NCBI RefSeq assembly: GCF_001293465.1
Contig: NZ_JSYZ01000012.1
Location: 1 to 44,120, forward strand
Length of the DNA stretch: 44,120 nt
Direction: 5' to 3'
Source: Pseudomonas asplenii
GTDB taxonomy: Bacteria; Pseudomonadota; Gammaproteobacteria; Pseudomonadales; Pseudomonadaceae
The notes under the pieces are model-generated. The model did not search any database. It worked only from the letters and a program-made list of their open reading frames with translations, and had not been told where the DNA came from. Below are positions 1-8,744 of the stretch, piece after piece. The stretch's first letter is position 1. Each line of letters opens with the position of its first letter. Made by a program: the position numbers and the translations under genes.

Positions 1-119
1 GGTAGGGGTTTTGTCTTTTCTGGGCTCCGACGCGGCGCACTCCGACAAATTTGCACAGTTATTTTCGAGCCAGCCCACTAGAATAGGCTCAATTTCCTAC
101 AGAGTCAGAGCCTCTATCT

Positions 120-779
120 ATGCCGGATCCGGTTGACACCCCTCAGGTGTCGGAACTGCCCCTGGACGAGCTGGTGGCTTGCCACGAGTGCGATCTGCTG
201 ATGCGCAAGCCCCAGCTCGGCCTGGGTGAAAAGGCCCAGTGCCCACGCTGTGGCTACGAACTCTATGCCCACCGCCACAATGTCGTCGAACGCAGCCTGG
301 CGCTGGTGATCGCGGCCCTGCTGCTGTACGTCCCGGCGAACTTTTTGCCCATCATGCAACTCAATCTTCTGGGGCGTACTTCCGACGACACGGTGTGGAG
401 CGGCGTCCTGGGCCTGCACCACACCGGCATGACCGGCATCGCCGTCGTGGTGTTTCTGTGCAGCATGGGCATCCCCCTGCTCAAGCTGCTGTGCCAGCTG
501 GCGGTGCTGCTGAGCATCCGCTGGGATATCGGCCGCAGCTATGGCCTGCTGCTCTATCGCATTTACCATCACCTGCGTGATTGGGGCATGCTCGAGGTCT
601 ACCTGATGGGCGTGCTGGTCGCCATCGTCAAGTTGGCGGACCTCGCGGAGTTGAGCCTGGGTCTTGGCCTGGCCTGTTTTGTCGGTCTGTTGTTGCTGCA
701 GATCCTGCTGGAGGTGGTGATGTCTCCCCATCAGATCTGGCAGGCGTTGTCGGGAGAGGATGAACATGCGGGCGATTGA
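120..779 (+). CDS. pqiA: PqiA/LetA-like inner-membrane protein, first half-unit
   Basis: This 219-residue protein is one PqiA/LetA module. It has an N-terminal zinc-ribbon-like part with two Cys pairs (CHEC near residue 21 and CPRC near 41), followed by about four hydrophobic helices (for example residues 60-78 and 105-130). In the Pqi/Let systems such proteins sit in the inner membrane at the base of an MCE tunnel and help move lipids between the membranes. E. coli LetA and PqiA are about 420 residues with two such modules in one chain. Here the module is a separate gene, and the next ORF supplies the second. The frame overlaps the next gene by 20 bp, so translation is probably coupled. A TAGAAT box at 79-84 could be a -10 element but has no clear -35 partner. 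Family call confident; the substrate is unknown. Confidence 0.88.
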   Translation: MPDPVDTPQVSELPLDELVACHECDLLMRKPQLGLGEKAQCPRCGYELYAHRHNVVERSLALVIAALLLYVPANFLPIMQLNLLGRTSDDTVWSGVLGLHHTGMTGIAVVVFLCSMGIPLLKLLCQLAVLLSIRWDIGRSYGLLLYRIYHHLRDWGMLEVYLMGVLVAIVKLADLAELSLGLGLACFVGLLLLQILLEVVMSPHQIWQALSGEDEHAGD

Positions 780-1389
780 TGCAGGTATCCTGATCTGCAC
801 GGAATGCCATGAGCTGAACCGGCACGAGCCGGATACCGACGGGCAGCTTTGCACCCGCTGCGGTGCCCAGGTGCATCCGCGCCGTCCCAACAGCCTGATG
901 CGCACCTGGGCCCTGCTGCTGACCTCGGCGATTCTCTATATCCCGGCCAACATGCTGCCGATCATGACCGTCAGCTCCCTGGGCAAGGGCGACCCGGACA
1001 CCATCATGTCCGGCGTCATCACCCTGGTGCAACATGGCATGTTTCCGATTGCCGCCGTGGTTTTTGTCGCCAGTATTCTGGTACCCACGTTCAAACTGGT
1101 GGGCATCGGCCTGCTACTGTTCTCGGTACAGCGTCACCAGCCGCTGTCGGCCCGGCAGCGAATCATCATGTACCGTTTCATCGAATTCATTGGCCGCTGG
1201 TCAATGTTGGATATTTTCGTGATCGCCATCCTGGTGGCGATCGTCAACTTCGGCAGAATCGCCAGCGTCGAGGCCAACCTCGGCGCGGTGGCCTTCGCCA
1301 GTGTGGTGATATTGACGATGCTTGCTGCAATAACCTTTGACCCCCGACTGATTTGGGACAACACGGAGTCGGACGACGACAATGAGTGA
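760..1389 (+). CDS. pqiA: PqiA/LetA-like inner-membrane protein, second half-unit
   Basis: This 209-residue protein is a second PqiA-type module. It has the Cys pairs CTEC and CTRC near residues 14-17 and 34-37, and hydrophobic helices at about 50-70, 95-125 and 155-190. It is homologous in layout to the preceding gene, which is what a fused LetA/PqiA looks like when cut in two. Two ATG codons are possible, at 760 and 766; I chose the first because it keeps the overlap with the upstream frame. Its 3' end overlaps the MCE gene by 8 bp (1382-1389), so the three genes form one tightly coupled operon. The inferred role is to couple the inner membrane to the periplasmic MCE tunnel encoded next. 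Confidence 0.88.
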   Translation: MNMRAIDAGILICTECHELNRHEPDTDGQLCTRCGAQVHPRRPNSLMRTWALLLTSAILYIPANMLPIMTVSSLGKGDPDTIMSGVITLVQHGMFPIAAVVFVASILVPTFKLVGIGLLLFSVQRHQPLSARQRIIMYRFIEFIGRWSMLDIFVIAILVAIVNFGRIASVEANLGAVAFASVVILTMLAAITFDPRLIWDNTESDDDNE

Positions 1390-3685
1390 TCTGCCAAAAG
1401 CCAAAACCCGCCCGGCATCGAACTGGTCGGCCATCTGGGTTCTGCCACTGATCGCCCTGATCATCGGCGGCTGGCTCGGCTGGCGGGCCTACAACCAGAC
1501 CGGTATCGAGATCCAGGTACGTTTCGAGAGCGGCCAGGGCATCCAGGCCAACAAGACCGAAGTCGTCTACAAGGGCATGCCGATCGGCAAGGTCAAGGCC
1601 TTGACCCTGGACACCGAGGGCTCTACCAAGGGGGTGAACGTCACCATCGAGATGAACAAGGACGTCGAGTCGTCCCTGCGCACCAACACCCGCTTCTGGC
1701 TGGTCAAGCCGAATGTCTCCCTGGCCGGTATCACCGGCCTGGAAACCCTGGTCTCGGGCAACTACATTGCCGTCAGCCCGGGTGATGGCGAACCGGCGCG
1801 CAAGTTCAAGGCACTGTCCGAGGAGCCGCCGCTCTCGGACCTCAAGCCCGGCCTGCATATCACCATCAAGGCTGACCGGCTGGGTTCGCTCAATCGTGGC
1901 AGCCCGGTGTTCTACAAGCAGATCCAGGTCGGCCAGATCAAGAGCTATGCACTGTCGCCGGACCAGAACATGGTTGAGCTGAAGGTTTTCATCGAGCCGG
2001 CCTATGCCAGCCTGGTGCGCAAGCACACGCGTTTCTGGAACGCCAGCGGCATCAGTATCGACGCCAACCTGTCGGGGGTGAAGTTGCGCAGCGAGTCCCT
2101 GGCCAGCATCGTCGCCGGTGGCATCGCCTTCGCCACGCCGGAAAACCGCAAGGACAGCCCGCCCACCGACCCGAGCCTGCCGTTCCGCCTCTACGAGGAC
2201 TTCGATGCGGCCCAGGCGGGGATCCGGGTGAAGGTGAAGCTCAGCGATTTCGAAGGCTTGCAGGCCGGCCGTACGCCGGTGATGTACAAGGGTATCCAGG
2301 TCGGCAGCCTGAAGACCCTGAAGATCGATCCCGACCTGACCAGCGCCAATGCCGAACTGACCCTCGACCCCCTCGCCGAGGATTACCTGGTGGAGGGCAC
2401 GCAGTTCTGGGTAGTCAAGCCGTCGATTTCCCTGGCCGGGATCACCGGCCTGGAAGCGCTGGTCAAGGGTAACTACATCGCTGTGCGGCCTGGCGACAAG
2501 GGCGGCCGTCCCCAGCGCGAGTTCGAGGCACGGGCCAAGGCGCCACCGCTCGACCTGCGTTCACCCGGCCTGCACCTGGTGCTGTTCACCGACAACCTCG
2601 GTTCGCTGGAAGTCGGCAGCCCGATTCTCTACAAGCAGGTCAAGGTCGGTTCGGTGCAGAGCTACCAGTTCTCCCGCGACCGCAAGCAGGTGGTGATCGG
2701 CGTCCATATCGAGAAAGAGTACGAGGGCCTGGTCAACGCCTCGACCCGCTTCTGGAACGTCAGCGGCATCACCCTGACCGGCGGCCTCACCGGCGGTATC
2801 CAGGTCAAGAGCGAGTCGTTGCAGACCCTGATCGCTGGCGGTATCGCCTTCGAGACCCTGCGCGAGAAGGCTCCGCTGAAACGGCGTATTCCACGTTTCC
2901 GTCTGTTCCCCAACCACGAGGCGGCCGAGCAGCAGGGTACCCTGATCACCATCCGGGTCGACCGTGCCGACGGCTTGCGCCCTGGTACGCCGATCCGTTT
3001 CAAGGGCCTGGATGTCGGCAAGATCGAAAGCGTCGACCTCAGCGATGACCTGCAGTCGGTACTGCTGTCGGCACGCATTACCGAGGTGCCGGAGAAGATC
3101 GCCCGGGTCGGCAGCCAGTTCTGGGTGGTCAAGCCGGAGCTGGGCCTGATCAAGACCGCCAACCTGGAAACCCTGGTCACCGGCCAGTACATCGAGGTGC
3201 AGCCGGCGACGAAGAAGCAGGGCGCACAGACGAGCTTCGTTGCGCTCAAGCAACCACCGGAGGCACAGGTGGCCGAGGCCGGCCTGAGCCTGACCCTGAG
3301 TGCCCCGCGCCGTGGTTCGCTGAAGGAGGGTGTTCCGGTGACCTATCGCGAGGTGGCGGTGGGCAAGGTCACCGGCTACGAACTGGGCGCGACTGGCGAC
3401 CGGGTACTGATCCATATCCTGATCGAGCCGCGTTATGCGCCGCTGGTGCGCACTGGCAGCCGCTTCTGGAACAGCAGCGGGTTCGGTTTCGATGTCAGCC
3501 TGTTCAAGGGCGCGACGGTGCGTACCGAGTCGCTGGAGACCCTGATCCAGGGCGGTATCGCCTTCGCCACGCCGGATGGCGAACGGATGGGCGCGGCGGC
3601 ACGGCCGCAGCAGACCTTCGCGTTGTTCGACAAGTCAGAGGATGAATGGCTGACCTGGGCGCCGAAGATCCCGCTGGGCAAGTAG
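1382..3685 (+). CDS. pqiB: LetB/PqiB-like MCE tunnel protein with six MCE domains
   Basis: This 767-residue protein has one N-terminal membrane anchor (about 16-36) and then periplasmic MCE domains. I count six, starting near residues 41, 157, 280, 396, 520 and 634. They alternate between two subtypes. Domains 1, 3 and 5 carry a FW-V-KP motif followed by a GNYI/GQYI segment. Domains 2, 4 and 6 carry RFWN followed by a GGIAF segment. E. coli PqiB has three MCE domains and LetB has seven, so this is a LetB-like long form with its own count. In the family, hexamers stack their MCE rings into a tube that spans the periplasm and carries phospholipid. No PqiC-type lipoprotein gene follows; the operon ends at the strong terminator at 3701-3742. 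Confidence 0.9.
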   Translation: MSDLPKAKTRPASNWSAIWVLPLIALIIGGWLGWRAYNQTGIEIQVRFESGQGIQANKTEVVYKGMPIGKVKALTLDTEGSTKGVNVTIEMNKDVESSLRTNTRFWLVKPNVSLAGITGLETLVSGNYIAVSPGDGEPARKFKALSEEPPLSDLKPGLHITIKADRLGSLNRGSPVFYKQIQVGQIKSYALSPDQNMVELKVFIEPAYASLVRKHTRFWNASGISIDANLSGVKLRSESLASIVAGGIAFATPENRKDSPPTDPSLPFRLYEDFDAAQAGIRVKVKLSDFEGLQAGRTPVMYKGIQVGSLKTLKIDPDLTSANAELTLDPLAEDYLVEGTQFWVVKPSISLAGITGLEALVKGNYIAVRPGDKGGRPQREFEARAKAPPLDLRSPGLHLVLFTDNLGSLEVGSPILYKQVKVGSVQSYQFSRDRKQVVIGVHIEKEYEGLVNASTRFWNVSGITLTGGLTGGIQVKSESLQTLIAGGIAFETLREKAPLKRRIPRFRLFPNHEAAEQQGTLITIRVDRADGLRPGTPIRFKGLDVGKIESVDLSDDLQSVLLSARITEVPEKIARVGSQFWVVKPELGLIKTANLETLVTGQYIEVQPATKKQGAQTSFVALKQPPEAQVAEAGLSLTLSAPRRGSLKEGVPVTYREVAVGKVTGYELGATGDRVLIHILIEPRYAPLVRTGSRFWNSSGFGFDVSLFKGATVRTESLETLIQGGIAFATPDGERMGAAARPQQTFALFDKSEDEWLTWAPKIPLGK

Positions 3686-3700
3686 CCACGAATCCGGGAC

Positions 3701-3742
3701 AAACAAGAACGCCGCGATCCAATGATCGCGGCGTTCTTGTTT
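3701..3742. terminator. Bidirectional terminator between convergent operons
   Basis: A perfect 19-bp inverted repeat (3701-3719 and 3724-3742) surrounds the four-base loop CAAT. The arms begin with AAACAAGAAC and end with GTTCTTGTTT, so each strand shows a GC-rich stem flanked by an A tract and a T-rich tail. It lies between the stop codon of the MCE gene (3685) and that of mksB (3756), and can end both transcripts. Confidence 0.92.
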
Positions 3743-3755
3743 ACAGCCCGTGGAA

Positions 3756-6596
3756 TCAGGCCTCGTCCAGCTCCGGCTCCGCAGCCTCGCTGTTGAGCGT
3801 GGCCCGAACCTGGTCCAGGCGACGAATGTACTTCCAGTCCGCTTCGTCGATATAGATTCCGTTCGGGCCGCTGCCGCCTTCCAGGTCGATGGCCACATGG
3901 GCCGAGACCTGCGGCTTCACGCTCGCCAGGATCGGCACGAAGCCCAGTTGCAGGCTGGTCTCCAGCAGCGCCGCCTGGTTGCGCTCGTCGATGTCCGCCG
4001 CCTCGTCGAGGTAGTACGGCAGGCGCACGCGACCGGCCAGGTCACGGTCCATCAGGTGCAGCAACAGGTACATGTTGGTCAGCGCCTTGATGGTCATGGT
4101 GGTGCCGTTGGACGCCGCGCCATCGATGTCGGTGTGGATCACCGGCTGGCCATGGACCTTGGTGATTTCGAACGCCAGTTCGAACAGGTCCTTCAGGCCC
4201 AGCTGGTTGTGGTTGGCCGCCACCAGCCGCGCCAGGTATTCCTTGGCCTCTTCGTTCTTGTTGTCCTGCTCGGCGCTCTGGGTCAGGTCGAACACCGACA
4301 GCGTCTCGCCTTCCTCGTACTGGCCGGCGCTGTGGATGATCTGGTCGATGTGCTTGAGCGCTTCCTTGTTCGGCGCCAGAACGATGCGGAAGCTCTGCAG
4401 GTTGGACACCTGGCGCTTGTTGATCTCGCGGTTGAACAGCGCCAGTTGGTGCTCGAGGCTGTCGTAGTCGCTGCGGATGTTGCGCAGGGTCCGGGCGATG
4501 TCGGTGACCGCGGCGCGACGGGCCTTGCCCAGGGTCAGGGCTTCGTCGGTGCGATGGTCATAGGCGTTGATCAGCAGTTGCAGGCGGCGCTCGACGTCGT
4601 CTTCGCTGTCGAACTTGGCCACGCCCTTGAGGCGGACCTGGGCATACAGCGCCTCGATCTGCCCATCGACCCGCTGCAGGCCCTGCCAGCTGTCCTGGTA
4701 GTCGTTGAGCAACGGCAGCAGGTTGTCCATGGAGTCATCGACCGGCTCCATGAACGGCGTACCGAACGGCAGGTCCGCCGGCAGCAACTGCCGACGACGC
4801 AGGGCATCGTCGAGGGTGCGTTGCTTGGCTTCCATGTCGCCGATCTGCCGGCCGACCAGTTGCAGCTTGGCCGACAGTTGCTGGACGCGTTCGGTGAAGG
4901 CATCGCTGGAACGCTTGAGTTCGTCCTGGGCGGCTTCCATCTGCGCCAGTTGTTCCAGCTTCTCGGGCTCTTCGGCGGACAACGTCTCGGCCCGGCGGAA
5001 GTCTTCCAGCGCCTTCTGCGCATCCAGCACCTGCTGGTACAGCGCTTCGGTCTGCGACTTGCTCGCTGCCCGGTCGGCGGCCACGGCCTGCTGGGTCTTG
5101 AGCTGCTTGAGTTCCTTTTCCAGGCGCTCCTTCTGGTCACGCAGGGCCGCGCGGTCGGCCAGGGCCTGCAAGGCCGGCGGTTCGATGTGCGACAGGTCGA
5201 TGGCAAGGCCGGGAGCGACGAAGCGTTCACCCTTGAAGCCGTCGAGGATCAGTTCCAGCGACTTGACCCACTCGCCCTCGTCATCCAGGGCGATGCCATG
5301 TTCACCCAGCGGCAGGCTGAACAGCGAACTGTTGAACAGGCGCATCAGGCGCTCGACGTCCTGCTGCGAGAACTCTTCGCGCAGGCGGGCATAGCTGTTG
5401 TTGTCGGCGTGATCGAGTTGCTGCTTGACCGACTTGAGGCGTTTTTCCAGATCGCGCAGGCGCTCTTCCAGATCCTCGGCACTGAACTGCCGGGACTGGG
5501 CCAGGGCGCCGGCGAGTTCGTCGTGGGCATCCTTGGCGGCCAGCAGTTGCTGTTCCAGCACCTTGACGTCGTCGACCAGGGCGAAGCGATGCTTGAGCAC
5601 CGACAACTCGCCGAGCCAGCGCTGGATACCGCTGATCTCCCGCTCCAGGCGCATCAGTTCCTGGGTACTGCCGCGCTGGTCGTTCTGCAGGGCGTCCTGT
5701 TCCCGGCGGTAGTGCTCGGACTGGATCACCAGTTCTTCCTTGCGCGCTGTGGCGTAGTCCGACCAGGTGCCCAGCAGCGAGTCCAGCAGCGGCGAGATGC
5801 GGTGCAGCTTGCCGCGCAGCACGTCGCGCTGGCGTACCCCGGCGGCCAGCGCCTCCACCAGCGGACCGGCGGCGACCAGCGAGTTGTAGTCCTGCTCCAT
5901 GCGCCGTACATCGCGGAACGCTTCCTCGCAGGCGGCGATATAGTCGACGCTGCCGGAGCGCAGGCTGTGCTCGAAGGCATCGAGGAACAGTTGCTTGAGC
6001 TTGGCCGCGGTGATCTCGCGCATGTGCAGCAGGTTGATGAACAGCGCGCGGAAGGTCTTCAGGCTCTGCTCGCTGGTGGAGCGCAGCGGGATCAGGGTCA
6101 GGTCCAGCGGGATCGAGGTGTGCCCGCCGACCAGCAGCCGCCGCAGCTCATCGGGCTTGAGCTCATAGGCCTTCAGTCCGTTGCGCTCGAGGTTGTTGAA
6201 CAGCTCCTTCTGGCGCAGGCAGGTGTCGTCCTTCTGGTAGTGCGCCAGGTCCAGTTGTCCGGCATAGGCGAAGAACTGGTGGCCGAAACCGCCGCCCGGG
6301 CCGCGCCCGACCACGCCGATCACATGCGGGCCGTGGGGCAGCGAAACTTCCACGAGGATGTAGCTGGTGTCGCTGGCGAAGTAGAAGCGGCGCGACTGCT
6401 CCAGGCTGTACTTGCCGAAACTCATGTCCGACATGCGCGCCAGGATCGGGAACTGCAGGGCGTTGATCGACGCCGACTTGCCGAGGTTGTTCGCCCCGTA
6501 CACCGACAGCGGGTTTTCCAGCGGGAACAGCCCGAGGCTGTAGCCGGCGGTGTTCAACAGGGCGAAGCGGCGAATGCCGTAGCGTTCCTGGCTCAT
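3756..6596 (-). CDS. mksB: Condensin subunit MksB (SMC/MukB-like ATPase)
   Basis: This 946-residue protein is the ATPase of the MksBEF condensin, which compacts and helps segregate the chromosome. A Walker A motif lies at residues 34-41 (GANNLGKS). The ABC signature is SNGTT at about 829, and the Walker B DEAAD begins at about 864. Between them lie long heptad-rich coiled-coil arms (about 230-450 and 490-720) around a short hinge. The length fits Pseudomonas MksB, well below MukB (about 1480 residues). Its ATG overlaps the mksE stop codon by four bases (6593-6596), so it is translationally coupled and is the last gene of mksF-mksE-mksB. No MksG/JetD topoisomerase-like nuclease gene follows, which argues for a housekeeping condensin rather than an anti-plasmid Wadjet system. 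Confidence 0.95.
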   Translation of the reverse strand: MSQERYGIRRFALLNTAGYSLGLFPLENPLSVYGANNLGKSASINALQFPILARMSDMSFGKYSLEQSRRFYFASDTSYILVEVSLPHGPHVIGVVGRGPGGGFGHQFFAYAGQLDLAHYQKDDTCLRQKELFNNLERNGLKAYELKPDELRRLLVGGHTSIPLDLTLIPLRSTSEQSLKTFRALFINLLHMREITAAKLKQLFLDAFEHSLRSGSVDYIAACEEAFRDVRRMEQDYNSLVAAGPLVEALAAGVRQRDVLRGKLHRISPLLDSLLGTWSDYATARKEELVIQSEHYRREQDALQNDQRGSTQELMRLEREISGIQRWLGELSVLKHRFALVDDVKVLEQQLLAAKDAHDELAGALAQSRQFSAEDLEERLRDLEKRLKSVKQQLDHADNNSYARLREEFSQQDVERLMRLFNSSLFSLPLGEHGIALDDEGEWVKSLELILDGFKGERFVAPGLAIDLSHIEPPALQALADRAALRDQKERLEKELKQLKTQQAVAADRAASKSQTEALYQQVLDAQKALEDFRRAETLSAEEPEKLEQLAQMEAAQDELKRSSDAFTERVQQLSAKLQLVGRQIGDMEAKQRTLDDALRRRQLLPADLPFGTPFMEPVDDSMDNLLPLLNDYQDSWQGLQRVDGQIEALYAQVRLKGVAKFDSEDDVERRLQLLINAYDHRTDEALTLGKARRAAVTDIARTLRNIRSDYDSLEHQLALFNREINKRQVSNLQSFRIVLAPNKEALKHIDQIIHSAGQYEEGETLSVFDLTQSAEQDNKNEEAKEYLARLVAANHNQLGLKDLFELAFEITKVHGQPVIHTDIDGAASNGTTMTIKALTNMYLLLHLMDRDLAGRVRLPYYLDEAADIDERNQAALLETSLQLGFVPILASVKPQVSAHVAIDLEGGSGPNGIYIDEADWKYIRRLDQVRATLNSEAAEPELDEA

Positions 6597-7306
6597 GCAT
6601 CCATCTCCTGCTGCTCGTCGGCGATGGCCCGGGCCAGCGCGTCTTCTTCACTTTCTTCCCGGGTTTCGTCGAATTCGCTGAGGTCCAGCGGGTCGTCGGT
6701 CTCCAGGAGTTTTTCGTCGCTGTCCTCGTCGACGATCACCGGCGTCGGCAACGGCAGCACGCTGTGCAGGCTGGCCGCCATGTCGCGGTCCTGCTGGACC
6801 GACAGGCAGACATCGAGGAAGCGGTGCATCGGCGGCAGGAAGCGGAACAGGCCGGGTTCCTCCAGGGCAAAGCCGAGTTGCGTCATGCGGCGCATGATCT
6901 TCTCTTCCAGCTCGTCCTGGCTGGTGACTTCGGCCTGGACGAACAGGTCGCGGTACTTCTCCAGCAGCGAGGGCAGTTCGTCACGGCCGAGACTGCCGCC
7001 GTCGAGCACGGCGATCGGGTCGCGGCCCTGGTCGGCCAGGTGCTCGACCAGGATGAAGGTGAACAGCGCCAGGCGCTGGGCGGTCTTGTTCACCTGCGCC
7101 GTGGCATTGTCCGGGACGAAGTAGTAGAAGCCGCGGGTATCGCAGACCAGTTCGAAGCCGAGCGCCTTGAACAGCGTGCGGTACTGGTCCTGGCAGTTCG
7201 ACAGTTGGGCGTACAGCTCCGGATCGCGGCGGCTGATGTGATAACCCTTGAACAGCTCGCGAAAGATCGGCGCCAGCTGGGACAGTTCGGAAAGATCAAG
7301 ATGCAT
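6593..7306 (-). CDS. mksE: Condensin accessory subunit MksE
   Basis: This 237-residue protein occupies the MksE position between the kleisin and the ATPase genes. MksE is a winged-helix KITE-type dimer that binds the MksF kleisin and regulates MksB. The sequence starts MHLDLSELSQLAP and ends in an acidic tail (about 195-237, many Asp and Glu), consistent with the family. An in-frame GTG lies 39 bases upstream (7345), but I chose the ATG at 7306 because it gives the usual family length and a short overlap (7296-7306) with the end of mksF. The assignment relies partly on gene order. Confidence 0.92.
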   Translation of the reverse strand: MHLDLSELSQLAPIFRELFKGYHISRRDPELYAQLSNCQDQYRTLFKALGFELVCDTRGFYYFVPDNATAQVNKTAQRLALFTFILVEHLADQGRDPIAVLDGGSLGRDELPSLLEKYRDLFVQAEVTSQDELEEKIMRRMTQLGFALEEPGLFRFLPPMHRFLDVCLSVQQDRDMAASLHSVLPLPTPVIVDEDSDEKLLETDDPLDLSEFDETREESEEDALARAIADEQQEMDA

Positions 7307-8576
7307 GAGGTGTGCTCGCGGAATTCTCGGCGCTGTCTTCGACACGCGAGAGCAGGGCGAAGGAGCGCAGGCTGACCAGGTGCTCCTGTGTGTAGTAGTC
7401 GCGGCGTTCGAGACGCTCGCGCTGGAAACGTTTCTCCCGCGACAGGCGCGAGAACCAGTAGAGCAATTCGTCGGTGGCGCCGTCCGGCTCCTGTTCCAGC
7501 AGCCAGCTCATCAGGTCCGGCATCGGCAGGGCGTCGGTGCAGCGTTCGAGCATTTCCTTGACCGTGCGCGGGGCTCGTGGCGAATCGCCGCCGCGGGTTG
7601 CCTTGTGCGCCTTGGGGAAGCGCGACGGCTTGGCCTCGAAGCGGGCCAGCGCATAGACATAGGCTTCGACCTGGCCGGAACTGCCGAGGAAGGTGCTCTG
7701 CGGTCGGGTGAACATCGGCATCGCCGCCTGCGGCACGGCGTCGAGGCCCTTGCGGCGGATCACCGACAGTGCCAGCGCCGCGCCACGGGTCACGGCGTTG
7801 TGCCGGCGGGCTTCTTCACGCAGTGGCAGCAGCAGTTCGCGGGCATGACGCAGGGTCAGCTGGGCGCTGGTCTGCATTTCCAGGATGCGCGCGTGGGTGC
7901 GCAGCAGCATGTCGTCATCGACCAGGTGACCCAGGCGCTGCTGCTCGCCGAGCATGCGCAGCAGGACGTTCTCGACCTTGCGCACGCCCTGTTCGAAGGC
8001 ACCGTCGGCGTTCACCAGCTGGATCATCGGCTCGACGTACTCGTCCCAGGTCGCCAGGACCTCGGCATAGCGCTGGCGCAGCGGAATCTGCCGGTCGCTG
8101 GTCTTGGCCCGTTCGGCGACGGCGACCAGGGCCTGTTCGTCGTTGGCGAGCTTTTTCAGCACGTCGCGCACGCGCATGTCGAGCAGGCGCAACTGGCGCG
8201 CCAGGTCGTTGCCATCGCGGATCTCGAAGGCATCCTGGATGTAGCCGGCCAGGCGTTCGAGGTGACGCAGGTAGGCTTCGATCTCCAGGCACAGGCCCAG
8301 GCGATGCTCGCGGCGCAGGTAGGCCAGGAAATCATGGATCTGCGCGTTCAGCTCGAAGCGGTTCGGGCTTTTCGCCACCGGCACCAGGATGTCGAGGCGG
8401 ATCCACACGTCCAGCAGGCTGGTGATGTCCTGGGGCGTGCTTTCCAGTTGCTGGGCGGCCAACTGCTGACGCAGCTCGCCAAGGCTCATGGTGCCTTGGT
8501 CGAAGTGTTCGCACAGAGGCTCCAGGAGTGCCCAGTGTTCGGCGAGGGCGCGCAGGACGCGCTTGGGTTCGATCAT
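7296..8576 (-). CDS. mksF: Condensin kleisin subunit MksF
   Basis: This 426-residue protein is the first gene of the mksF-mksE-mksB operon. MksF is the kleisin that bridges MksB heads and carries MksE. The sequence is mainly helical, with a winged-helix-like N-terminal region (about 1-100), a long charged helical middle, and a C-terminal region rich in Arg and Glu, as expected for MukF-like proteins. It begins MIEPKRVLRALAEHW. The operon promoter should lie in the 8577-8744 gap shared with the divergent holD gene. An AT-rich patch at about 8594-8620 is the best place to look, though I could not fix -35 and -10 boxes. Confidence 0.92.
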   Translation of the reverse strand: MIEPKRVLRALAEHWALLEPLCEHFDQGTMSLGELRQQLAAQQLESTPQDITSLLDVWIRLDILVPVAKSPNRFELNAQIHDFLAYLRREHRLGLCLEIEAYLRHLERLAGYIQDAFEIRDGNDLARQLRLLDMRVRDVLKKLANDEQALVAVAERAKTSDRQIPLRQRYAEVLATWDEYVEPMIQLVNADGAFEQGVRKVENVLLRMLGEQQRLGHLVDDDMLLRTHARILEMQTSAQLTLRHARELLLPLREEARRHNAVTRGAALALSVIRRKGLDAVPQAAMPMFTRPQSTFLGSSGQVEAYVYALARFEAKPSRFPKAHKATRGGDSPRAPRTVKEMLERCTDALPMPDLMSWLLEQEPDGATDELLYWFSRLSREKRFQRERLERRDYYTQEHLVSLRSFALLSRVEDSAENSASTPHAS

Positions 8577-8723
8577 GGGAATGGTTGACTGATTGGCAAA
8601 TTAAAAGGGGAGATTGTACTGCATGAAACGGCTTGTTGACCCGCGGGCGATCAGAGGTACGCGGTTATTGCGATCAACTGCGGGCGATCTTGGCCGAAGG
8701 GCGGTAGAATCAGCGCCCTGAAC

Positions 8724-8732
8724 TTATCCACA
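8724..8732 (+). promoter_or_regulatory. Consensus DnaA box in the holD leader
   Basis: The nine bases TTATCCACA match the DnaA box consensus exactly. They end 12 bases before the proposed holD start and lie 14 bases downstream of a possible -10 box TAGAAT (8704-8709). A single such box is expected by chance about once in 130 kb counting both strands, so the match alone is only suggestive; its position before a replisome gene makes it noteworthy. Confidence 0.5.
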
Positions 8733-8744
8733 GATGGCCGCCCC

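Noticed and set aside
3750..7124. A 1124-codon open frame on the plus strand
   Set aside because: It is antisense to mksB and mksE. Its product is Gln/Val/Leu-biased low-complexity sequence, a by-product of GC-rich third positions.
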